The notes beneath the pieces are model-generated. The model was not told where the DNA came from. It ran no database searches and saw only the letters and a list, made by a program, of their open reading frames with translations. Source: Coccinella septempunctata (lineage: Eukaryota; Arthropoda; Insecta; Coleoptera; Coccinellidae). Taken from it: 64,000 bases of DNA. The DNA is taken from positions 29,470,936 to 29,534,935 of the forward strand of contig NC_058195.1 in the NCBI RefSeq assembly GCF_907165205.1, given 5' to 3'. Shown here in pieces: positions 18,191-26,443 of the stretch (position 1 is its first letter; the number at the start of each line of letters is the position of its first letter). The translations under genes and the position numbers were made by a program.

Positions 18191-18224
18191 CATTGAACTC
18201 TATGGGTTCCCATAGAGTTCAATG
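18191..18224. repeat. 34-bp palindromic footprint flanked by TCTCTGAT
   Basis: Two 17-nt arms starting CATTGAACTCTATGGG are joined head to head, with exact 8-bp repeats at 18183-18190 and 18225-18232. Seventeen bases per arm is the length of single-strand extension left by P transposase cleavage. Confidence 0.85.
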
Positions 18225-18269
18225 TCTCTGATGGAAATAATTGATGTCTTCTTTCCAACATGTGCTAAC

Positions 18270-18301
18270 CTCAGATCAATAAAAAATTTTATTGATCTGT
18301 G
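18270..18301. repeat. 32-bp palindromic footprint flanked by GTGCTAAC (first of two)
   Basis: The arms contain CAGATCAATAAAA and its complement with one mismatch near the end. GTGCTAAC flanks it at 18262-18269 and 18302-18309. The right copy is also the left flank of the next footprint. Confidence 0.8.
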
Positions 18302-18309
18302 GTGCTAAC

Positions 18310-18327
18310 CATGGAGCTACCTCCATG
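18310..18327. repeat. 18-bp palindromic footprint flanked by GTGCTAAC (second of two)
   Basis: CATGGAGCTACCTCCATG sits between GTGCTAAC at 18302-18309 and 18328-18335. Together with the preceding entry, the same 8-bp target now exists three times, separated by two unrelated palindromes. Confidence 0.8.
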
Positions 18328-18448
18328 GTGCTAACGGATACTACAGCGAGTTGACATACAATTTACATTTTCAACATAGGGGTTCTCTTCTTTCGTAGAC
18401 CAGGTTCCTTTTTTTTAATACTTCCTGACAAAAAGTGTTCGTCTTAAG

Positions 18449-18484
18449 CATTGAACTCTATGGGAGTTCCCATAGAGTTCAATG
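18449..18484. repeat. 36-bp palindromic footprint flanked by GTCTTAAG
   Basis: The arms carry the same CATTGAACTCTATGGG end as the footprint at 18191, with two extra central bases (AG). Exact 8-bp repeats lie at 18441-18448 and 18485-18492. It is the longest of the class. Confidence 0.85.
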
Positions 18485-18574
18485 GTCTTAAGGCATGAGT
18501 TAGAAAATGTCCATCTACACAAACAGTAAGGTAGCAATCCGGACAGACCTCGTAATATCTTTGGTAGATAGCAC

Positions 18575-18609
18575 CACGGCCGTCTAAAGACGGGGGTTTA
18601 GAAGGCCGT
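18575..18609. repeat. 35-bp imperfect footprint flanked by GATAGCAC/GATTGCAC
   Basis: The arms begin CACGGCC and end GGCCGT(G), with TCTAAA/TTTAGA inside and a G-rich centre. The flanks at 18567-18574 and 18610-18617 match at 7 of 8 bases. The outer sequence (CTTTGGT ... ACCAAAG) is also inverted, so a larger old fold-back is possible. Confidence 0.55.
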
Positions 18610-18682
18610 GATTGCACTGATTGCAGTGACCAAAGATTATAGACTTTCTCTATGTTATAGAGTTAGGTTAACTCTATAGGAA

Positions 18683-18946
18683 ACTCTAACGATTTGTCAA
18701 AATCCAGCTAAGCGTTCGTTGCCGTGATGCTGTGGGGCAGACAAGCTTTTCCCTCCATTTATTCGCATGCTGTTTCAGTGGAGTATTGTGTTTTGTGCAT
18801 GTTTTTGGAATGAATGTTGTTTCCAACGTTAGATTGAAGTGATTAGACTAAAACTTTCTCAGAAATGCCTCTTTACAGTGATAATAAAAAGCTTTGTGTG
18901 CCCCACGGTAACGAACGGTCAGCTGATTTTGACAAATCGTTAGAGT
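18683..18946. repeat. Inverted-repeat element, 264 bp, arms about 60 bp
   Basis: The left arm starts ACTCTAACGATTTGTC and the right arm ends with its complement. The similarity continues inward through GTTCGTT, GGGGCA and AAGCTTTT. Further out, CCAAAGATTATAG (18630-18642) is inverted at 19026-19038. No clean target duplication was found. Coding potential is absent apart from a short frame at the right arm. Confidence 0.65.
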
Positions 18947-18977
18947 ACCCCGTATCTATGGAATACCCTATCAGAGA

Positions 18978-18998
18978 CATTGAACTAAAGAATCAATG
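18978..18998. repeat. 21-bp asymmetric footprint of the 1934-type P element, flanked by ATCAGAGA
   Basis: The insert is CATTGAACTAAAGAA plus TCAATG: 15 nt from one end and 6 nt from the other of the terminal repeat seen at 1934 and 4102. Exact 8-bp repeats ATCAGAGA lie at 18970-18977 and 18999-19006. Confidence 0.85.
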
Positions 18999-19098
18999 AT
19001 CAGAGACAATCTCTCCCAATGTACCCTATAATCTTTGGCAAAGACCATAGACAAAGACAGTCTCTGGTTAGTTAGGTTAAGTTAGGTTCACTCTCAAT

Positions 19099-19130
19099 CA
19101 TTGAACTAAAGAAATTTCTTTAGTTCAATG
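19099..19130. repeat. 32-bp footprint of the 1934-type P element (16+16)
   Basis: CATTGAACTAAAGAAA is followed directly by its reverse complement. This equals the first 16 bases of both terminal repeats of the element at 1934-4102, fused. The flanks CTCTCAAT (19091-19098) and CTCTTAAT (19131-19138) match at 7 of 8 bases. Confidence 0.9.
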
Positions 19131-19912
19131 CTCTTAATGCGGGTTCGGCTTTCTGACAGTCCGAGAATTGTTCTAGGACTGCGCAAAACTGTTGCGCTAT
19201 GGCGAATCCAAAAATCTAGACGCCCTCTGTCGACTGAATTACGAAACTACTTTGTCAGTACTGCAAAGTCGAAACAAGTTTTGTTCCTGATGTTTTTTCT
19301 TATCTCACGTTGTCCAACAAAGTATTATATTTATTATTTGGAGAAGTTATATTGGAATTATTGTCTGGGTTTCTGAATATAAATATTGATTCCGAAAAAA
19401 TATTGGAAATTTATATCAGTGCTTTCAACTGGCAGGAGTTAGGTTAAACGATTTTTCTTTGCGAGAATTTTCTGCTAAATTTAATTGACGATTTAAAAAT
19501 ACAATTTCATAATTTTCATACTTCCAAATGAATGCTTTTTCTCATCTGTAGAACTTGTTCCATGGGCCGAATCATATTTATGTCTCTTGAGATTTCAGTA
19601 TGAGGAATACCTCTATATCATAACATGGAATTGAAATACTTTGAATTAAAACTTCACAAACTCAGTATATGCTACCTCAACATTATTAGCTAGGTTCAAT
19701 TCAAGAAAGAATCTGTGAAATAATTAGGATTTTGTATCTAGGTACAGTGGATCACCAATATCATCGCTCGATTTTATTCCACAATTCATCCCTTTCAAAT
19801 GAAGTAGATATTTCCAAAGAATGTTCATCTTTCTTTACGAAACTAAATCAATCAATTCACTTCCGATATTTGCGATAAATATCTTGATTTACTAGAAAAA
19901 CTCTGTTAGGCC

Positions 19913-20268
19913 CGTACATAGAGGAAGGGGAAGATAACGTAAACAACAAGAAAAGTGTGTCCAACATCTCTCTATGTTTTTGTTGACATTTACTGTGCAT
20001 CTACTCCATGTTTGTTTACGTTTACCCCAATATTTGAATGTTTATTATCGTATTTGTGTTCGATGTAATAGTGTTTCGTGCGTTTTAAGACTTGAGTATC
20101 AAGAATTTCGGTGTTGACATGCCAGGAAATTGTGTAATTTGTGGAAAATATGCCGAAAAAGATAGATTCGGATTGGGGTAAACGTAAACAAAAACAAGTT
20201 GATGTTGGACACAGAGAGCTATCCTTCGTAGCTGCGCAATGCGGTATCTTCTCTTTCCTTTATCTACG
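19913..20268. mobile_element. P-like element with THAP start remnant, 356 bp
   Basis: It has an exact 8-bp duplication GTTAGGCC at 19905-19912 and 20269-20276. The inverted ends begin CGTA and share GAAGATA and AGGAA blocks. On the plus strand at about 20119 an ATG opens a short frame starting MPGNCVICGKYAEKDR, which looks like the first turn of a THAP finger. Subterminal GTTTACGTTTACCCCAA blocks (20018-20034 and 20167-20187) are inverted copies. It is a non-autonomous relative of P-type elements; hAT is the alternative on the duplication length alone. Confidence 0.7.
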
Positions 20269-20429
20269 GTTAGGCCGTACAAATATCGAAAAGAGTACTG
20301 ACAAACGTCAAATTTTGTTTTCGCAGCGCCCTCAACGGTAATTGTATTCGCGAATTAAATCCTGTGCTCAGTTCTAGAGCCATTCACGGACTGTCCGAAA
20401 GCCGAACCCGAATACAGCTTCTGGGTGAC

Positions 20430-20452
20430 CACAGATTACTCTGTAATCTGTG
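20430..20452. repeat. 23-bp palindromic footprint flanked by TGGGTGAC/TGTGTGAC
   Basis: CACAGATTACT and its complement are joined with one central base, the same end sequence as the footprint at 1890. The flanks (20422-20429 and 20453-20460) match at 7 of 8 bases. Confidence 0.75.
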
Positions 20453-20460
20453 TGTGTGAC

Positions 20461-21210
20461 TGTGTGCCAATCTGTGGCCTGTGACGTTGTTTTTGCCGCC
20501 AAAACATGTGTAAAGTTAAAAGTTTACCCATTGCAGTTTTTACTACATACAAGGGAATCTCTGTAATATGTGATTATTAACTAACAATGTTACATGACAA
20601 CTGTCTATCTTATTATCTGTATGTGGTATCAATTTCTGGTTAACCTAGACTTTGGTGGTGTGACGGTTTATTTTGGAATATGGAATATTGTTTTGGAAGT
20701 TGTTTAGTTAAACATGTAAGAAATCAGGTAAGATTTTTCTTCCTTTTTTTCACGTCATAAATCTTTATTGTAGGACTTATTGCCGTATTGGCTTATATAA
20801 AGCTTTTGGATGTTTCGACTGAGTTATCTATTCTATAACACTTCATTTGTAAGGTCTTTTAATTGATAAAGTGGTTCAAATGTCTAGTTGATACTTTTCA
20901 CTTGTGCCAAATTTCTGATATTTATATATTATATGAGTTAGTACAGTTCTGATATTTCTTCAGTTCTTCAATTCATTGATATTGATTATTTGGGCTGTCT
21001 GAAGTTTACATGAAAAATGTATACCTATTTGATGTGGTTATCACGATGCTTTTTATTAGAATATTTACCATTTACAGGTTCTTCTGTACTAAGAGTTGAT
21101 GAATTGGATCTGAGAATATTTCATGATGTGAGTATGCAATCATCTTATAATGCTGTATTTCAGGAGCTAATGAGTAAGTAAGATCCACTTATGATTTGTA
21201 TATTTTCTTC
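20461..21210. other. AT-rich stretch without recognisable features
   Basis: No frame, repeat or RNA gene could be supported on either strand. Confidence 0.5.
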
Positions 21211-21213
21211 TTA

Positions 21214-21404
21214 AGCCCATTTGTAACAGCCGAAAATTCTTTGGAGAATTCTCTACAGAATTTTGGCAAGAAAATGACAGAAATTTTTTTTATGCAACTG
21301 AACAGCAAATTCTACTGAAAGAACGTATGTAACTGCAGAGAATTCTCAGTGTATGAAATCACAAGTAAATTCTGTAGAAAATTTTCGGCTATTGCAAACA
21401 GGCT
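21214..21404. mobile_element. Small inverted-repeat element (MITE), 191 bp
   Basis: The inverted ends share AGCC, TTTG and AGCCGAAAATT over about 35 bp. TTA on both sides (21211-21213 and 21405-21407) would suit PIF/Harbinger. The sequence TTAA also fits on both sides, which would suit a piggyBac-type element, but then the ends are less symmetrical. Confidence 0.6.
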
Positions 21405-21407
21405 TTA

Positions 21408-22481
21408 AATGAAATATTCACTCCTTTTGTGAAAGCATTGATGGCTACTGAAAGTGGTTTACCTGGCTTCTATCTCCATTTCCAATACTCAATTGGTTCA
21501 ATTTACTGAAAACAAATCCACATCTAATAGGCTAATAGTAAATTGTAAGTCTTTTTGGTTACAGCTTGTTCTGTTCAAAAGTTAAAAAATCTTCCTTCAC
21601 GTTCAGATCTGTCTGTGACTGATGTTGGATTTTGCTGCGAAGGAAATGCTCTATTTGCACATAGAGGATTCAGATTTGCCTTTAAGAAAATGTACATTTT
21701 CAAAGATATCAGGATGTTTTAACATTGATACTACAATTATTTTTATTTCGACTGAGTTGGGTCTACAACTTCTGGTTTATATGGAAATGGCTGTATTTTT
21801 CAAATTTCTTGCAGTCTGTAGATGTGATGTATATCTCAGCATATTTGAATTCTATGTTGATACAATATCAGACAACATGTAAACAAAAAAAAATCAAGGA
21901 AAACCCATAGGATCTATCCTGAAGTGTTTGAAAGAAGCTTTAACACATGCAGTATTAAAATTTAATTACATGAAAATGTACATACATATATGTATATGAT
22001 GAAAATATTTATATGTATATTTTGCAATGTGCTATTTTTCCCCGATAGATCCTATGTCCTAAATATCACAGTACTTTAGATATGTTATTATTTAGTTTTT
22101 TGAATCACCCAGAATCTTGCTTTTAAACTGTCATAATTTTTTATAACTCATGTTTGTATTCTGCAATGTATCCTTATTCTAAATCAATTATTACATGATC
22201 CAATGGGCAAGTTTCCTAAAACTCCAAAATCGAATTTAATATTATTTATGGAAACCCTTTTCCATTAGTTATCCAACACCTGAAAGATTCGCTTCAAATT
22301 TCAGAAATTTCAGAAATACACCCTTTGAAACTTAGTAAACATTCGAATATGTGAAAGCTTGTGACGTAGAATGCCTTTACTAAAGTCTAGTAATTTTTGT
22401 TAATTCGACAACAGCGGAACCGATCAAGAAGATATCCACAGATTGCATAAAATTGTTTCTGTAATCCGTGTCTATACTTTC
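21408..22481. other. AT-rich stretch without genes
   Basis: No supported gene. CATAGGATCTATC at 21907 and its complement at 22044-22056 form an inverted pair about 150 bp apart without matching flanks. Confidence 0.5.
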
Positions 22482-22930
22482 TTAAAACCTATGGAGAGTA
22501 GAGAGAAGGAGAACGATCGACGTACTAAAAATGTGTCCCCGAAAACGGGAAACGTACGATAGGTGTCGCTGCGATTGCAGCGGGTGTCCATAAAGAGTGG
22601 GGATTCAAGCGTCAATTTGAAATGAACAGCCTTCATTTTATTTTAGGTTATGTGTCATCGTGGTTTTTCTGATGATTTTTCAAATACCTTTCTTCAAATC
22701 TATATTAAATATGAGTTCTCTGAATTATATGCAATAAAATGCAAGTCGAAATCAATGAAATTCAAAAGAAATCACTGATCAAAAAAATTGTACCTACTTT
22801 TGTTTATCATTGTTTATTGAAAGCAGCTATGTTAGTTTGTTTTTCCGTAATCTTCAAAATTATATAAATCCGTAGTGAGGAGTAGTACACATCAAGACAA
22901 CAAAAGGTAGCAGTCTCAGATTTATCACTT

Positions 22931-23096
22931 AGGTATTAGAGTAGATTCTTTTGCCAATACTCAGCTGAGCACCGATATAAACCATATATTATGTTATGCC
23001 AACAAAATTCTTCAGGTATTAGAGTAGATTCTTTTGCCAATACTCAGCTGAGAACCGATATAAACCATATATTATGTTATGCCAACAAAATTCTTC
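22931..23096. repeat. 83-bp tandem duplication
   Basis: Two adjacent copies start AGGTATTAGAGTAGATTC and differ at very few positions (for example GAGCACC versus GAGAACC). The duplication is recent and local, not associated with a gene. Confidence 0.85.
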
Positions 23097-23427
23097 AAGA
23101 ATATTTACTTCTGAACCATGTAGTTTTATTGGTTAGATATTCCTATTCAGAAGAGTCAACTTCTCACGAGGGATGACAATTTCGATTTCGTTTATAATGA
23201 ATCCATCATCTTTTTGATATCTTCATCGCAAAAGTGCTCTCGACACACAAATTGATTCGGAGTTGATTCTTGAGATAAGGTTTTTTTCAATTTCCTCTCA
23301 AAAATGCTCTCGGAAATTTTATCTCTTCTCCTTTTCTTTCCGATGCCAAAACACTCTTATACTAGCGCACGCTTCAACATTTCACCATGGTCATATGTTG
23401 TTCTCTTATCAAAAATCGAAAATAATA

Positions 23428-23905
23428 AGCCATATTTTGGTGATTAAGCGTCTTAATCGATGTCTTAAAGCGTCTTTAAGCGTGACGTCATTAATTTTGT
23501 TGTCGCAAAAATAGAATATCGCTGATGGTTGAGTCATCTGTCGTTGTCATTAGACATCGAATCGAATTGTGAATTTTTCAATTTCTGTTCTTTGGCTATT
23601 ATTTGAAAAATATTTATTTATTCTAAATGATAATGCAGAAACTGCATTATTGGCAATAATAGCACTCTTCCCTAGTAGGAATTCAAATCAAATTCGATAT
23701 AAACAACATATTCTCCCTCTTTCCGCTTAAGACGTTCTGTGCTTAAGACGACACAGGCCAGAGACAAGATGACTCTATGACACAGGCGCTCTCCACAGAC
23801 CGCTTGGTTCCGCTTAAAGCGTCTTAAAGACTGACGTCATGACTTATTCGCTCGAATAGCACCGCTTAAAGACGCTTCACGCGTCTTAATCGCTAAAATA
23901 TGGCT
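23428..23905. mobile_element. Nested MITE with AGCCATATTTT ends, 478 bp
   Basis: The inverted ends AGCCATATTTT and GATTAAG continue inward through repeated GCGTCTT(T)AA blocks, which also form internal inverted copies. ATAATA flanks both sides and may be the target duplication. It lies inside the 22490-24109 element and is non-coding. Confidence 0.65.
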
Positions 23906-24390
23906 ATAATATTCCTATCATCTGTCACCAGGGAAACAGTTCACTCAGACAACTACAATTTGATTTGTGTAAATCAAAATTTCGCACTCTCGTGATGGCC
24001 AGCGCGCCTGTTGGCGGAAGCATGAACTACCGTATTGGTACATATTTTAGGGGACAAAAAATCTGTGGTCTCAAAGCAGCGATCGTTCTCCTTCTCTCTA
24101 CTCTCCATATTAAAACCGATGACATTTTGTGTCATTGTTTTTCTTGTCAAATTTGATCACAAAACTTGATATTTATTACGTCTATGTTGATCAGAAAACT
24201 TTCATGACCATTATTGACTCAAAGGGCGTTGCCGGATTGTGAAAATGACGTAGAATGTTCATAAGAGAGCACTTCCAAAATCAGAATTTTCGAAAGTGAA
24301 TAAGGACAAAATGCAATATGATAAAATTCTAAAAAAATATATTTCGATATATTTGAGGTATAAAGATTTTAATAACATATATTTTGAAAT

Positions 24391-24612
24391 TTAGGAAAAT
24401 ACCCCATTAATATAAAAAAATTTCTGAGCTTTCAAAGTCTGAAATCTGTGAAAATGTAATGAAAACTGACAAATTTTAAATTCATTACGTGGCTCCTTTT
24501 GGAGGTCCTTCAGTGGTGCCTTCTCCACCCTATCCGATCGAAATGTACTGATATTTACCCTGCTTTCAAAATTTCCAAAAGGGGCAGTGAATTGAAAAAG
24601 TTGTCTATATAG
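24391..24612 (-). pseudogene. piggyBac transposase remnant, downstream half
   Basis: The minus-strand peptide pieces DNFFNSLPLLEILK and FRSDRVEKAPLKDLQKEP match the part of piggyBac-type transposases around the second catalytic Asp (the DNFF motif). They are in two frames. It continues upstream at 26001 once the hAT insertion is removed, since VYI at 26001 joins DNFF here. Confidence 0.8.
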
Positions 24613-25025
24613 CAGTGGCGGCTGGTCTGTGAGGGCTACAGGGCTACAGCCCCCCATAAGAAAAATCACAAGAAATCAACCTTTTTATGTTATTTACCTT
24701 CCCATACGATTTTTAATGAAAATATTACATTCGGTTATTTATATAATTTATTAATGTAAAACTTTCATGCGACTCCTGCAGTTTTGTTTATTTCAATCAT
24801 AAGTTAGCAGTTCGTCCCTGCATGGGCGATGAATCGTATAGCCCCGAATTCTTGCATTCGGACACTTATTCGGATCCAGCCGCAACTCTTCGTGTCGGTC
24901 GTTTTAAGGAGTAAAAGGGCTACGATAAAAGTCGCCCCTATCCGCTTCAGTCTAGCCGCTAGGGCATATACAACCTAGCGTGTGTTCGTATTTGTTTACG
25001 TTTTGAAATAATGTCGGACAATAGT

Positions 25026-25511
25026 CTTCTTCTTCTTCTTCCTTCTTCATTATAGGCATTTTTGCCTGTTCCTTCTTCGTAACTTGCCCGGTGTTCAGTT
25101 GGTAGTTAGGTTATCGCTCCACCTTTTTCGAGGTCTTCCTATACTTCTCCTTACAGTTGGTGATTTATCACGTGCAATTCTGACCATTCTCTCATGATCC
25201 ATCCTATATGTGCATTCCACTCGTGCTTTCTCCCCAGGATCCACTCATTCACCTCTTCTACCCCGCACATTTTCCTTATGTTGTCACTGCGCTCTCTATC
25301 TAATAGCGTTTTTCCAGCTATTTTCCTTAGGATTTTCATTTCACATGTTTCCAACAACCTCTTAGTTTTTGTTGTGTCTGGTCGTGTTTCTGCTGTGTAC
25401 GTCATTATTGGTCTTATGGTAGCTTTGTAGATTCTTGCCTTTGTCTCGGTTCGCAAGTGTTTGTTACTCCATATGGTGTCGTTCATGCATCCAGCTGTTC
25501 TCATTACAATC
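25026..25511 (-). mobile_element. 5'-truncated RTE-like LINE fragment
   Basis: The minus-strand frame (25151-25525) matches the C-terminal part of RTE/craniofacial-type reverse transcriptases, with ARIYKATIRPIMTY, ETCEMKILRKI and WNAHI. The 3' end is a (GAA)n-rich tail at 25026-25040, and ACAATAGT flanks both sides (25018-25025 and 25512-25519). A typical 5'-truncated target-primed insertion, within the hAT element. Confidence 0.85.
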
Positions 25512-25519
25512 ACAATAGT

Positions 25520-25975
25520 GTTCAAAATATTTTAAAAACTGATTTCGCGAGGCTTTCGCTGGCGGAAAAAGGCGTATTAAACTGCTGGGTAGACCTACCC
25601 TCGATTTAAATTTAACCCAGGCAGATAAAACTCCAAAAACTTCTTACACAAGACGATTCTCAAGACAAGTGTATAACAAGTGATAACGTATGGGCAAGGG
25701 CAGGATTTAGAGATTTGAAGCACCTTAATGAAAAAATTAAGAAGCATGAGCTATCTGCCAAGCATGTAAATTGTTCGACAGAATTAGCTTTTCTGGTTAC
25801 GACTAATATCGCTGCTCAATTAGATTCATCTTACCGGAATAATATTATTAAGCACAACGAGCAAGTAGATAAGAACAGGTATGTTTTAAAAAGAATTATA
25901 AATTGCATCAAATTTGGCGGAAAACTGGTTTTGAAATTTCATATTTTTATTATTATTCTAAAAGTAGCCCCCTAA
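25520..25975 (+). pseudogene. hAT transposase N-terminal remnant
   Basis: The plus-strand frames contain DFARLSLAEKG, then LKHLNEKIKKHE, NCSTELAF and the IIKHNEQVDKNRYVL stretch. This is the usual order in hAT transposases of the DUF4371/ZMYM-like group, after the TTF/BED finger. A start-like ATG lies at 25011, before the RTE insertion. The catalytic domain is missing, so it is dead. Confidence 0.75.
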
Positions 25976-26000
25976 GTAACGAGATCACGAGCCGCCACTG

Positions 26001-26440
26001 CTATATAAACTGTGCCACCTGGAGGTAAGTACTGAAGGCATAAATTTTCTGTTACTGACGGTCCCAATGACTTGCCGTCTTTCTTATCACCAGCACTACG
26101 GTACAGAGCAAATTTCATTAAATATCCTTCAGATGTGGAGAGACACCAAAACTGAGAACCATATCTTATTGGTTTGCCCGGTATAAACTGTTTCATATGG
26201 TGGTGGCCATAATACGGCTCCATGGACTCATCCAAAGAAAAATTTTTACCAATAGGTATTGCTAATGCTTGTGATATTTCATTGATTCAATCTATAAGTG
26301 GTTGAATCTTGTACAGCTTGTTGTTAGGGTCAATTTTGTTGATCTTTTTTCTTTTGTACTGTGACATATTGCTTGTTGAAATTTTCTACAATATTGTCAA
26401 AATCTTCATCATCTAATGATTCCAATTTCATAAAAATCTC
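26001..26440 (-). pseudogene. piggyBac transposase remnant, upstream half
   Basis: The minus strand carries a clear piggyBac DDE segment. It runs from MDESMEPYYG through HHMKQFIPGKPIRYG and FWCLSTSEG to SVTENLCLQ and PPGGTVYI, followed immediately by the hAT duplication. Upstream (26240-26440) are decayed N-terminal pieces, including ESLDDEDFD. It is cut at about 26440 by the tail of the next LINE. Confidence 0.85.
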
Positions 26441-26443
26441 TTT

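Larger units (their letters stand above)
22490..24109. mobile_element. Inverted-repeat DNA transposon with 30-bp perfect ends and 8-bp duplication
   Basis: The ends start TATGGAGAGTAGAGAGAAGG and are perfect for 30 bp. The exact 8-bp duplication TTAAAACC lies at 22482-22489 and 24110-24117. End length and duplication match P-superfamily habits, although the terminal dinucleotide is TA, not CA. No transposase frame was found. The interior carries an 83-bp tandem duplication (22931-23096) and a nested MITE (23428-23905). Confidence 0.75.
24613..26000 (+). mobile_element. hAT element inserted in piggyBac
   Basis: The ends read CAGTGGCGGCT and AGCCGCCACTG, followed inward by GGGCTAC/GTAGCCC. The 8-bp duplication is CTATATAG / CTATATAA (24605-24612 and 26001-26008). 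CAG...CTG ends and 8-bp duplications define hAT. The interior keeps an N-terminal transposase remnant and is itself split by an RTE-type LINE fragment at 25026-25511. Confidence 0.9.

Noticed and set aside
18183..18492. CRISPR array or other regularly spaced repeat system
   Set aside because: The repeats are unrelated palindromes with individual 8-bp flanks and irregular spacing in a eukaryotic sequence.
1890..20452. The tiny palindromes as self-mobile mini-transposons
   Set aside because: Unequal arm lengths, diverse ends and a size cap at twice 17 nt fit P-type excision scars better. Several unrelated sites with identical inserts would be needed to reopen this.
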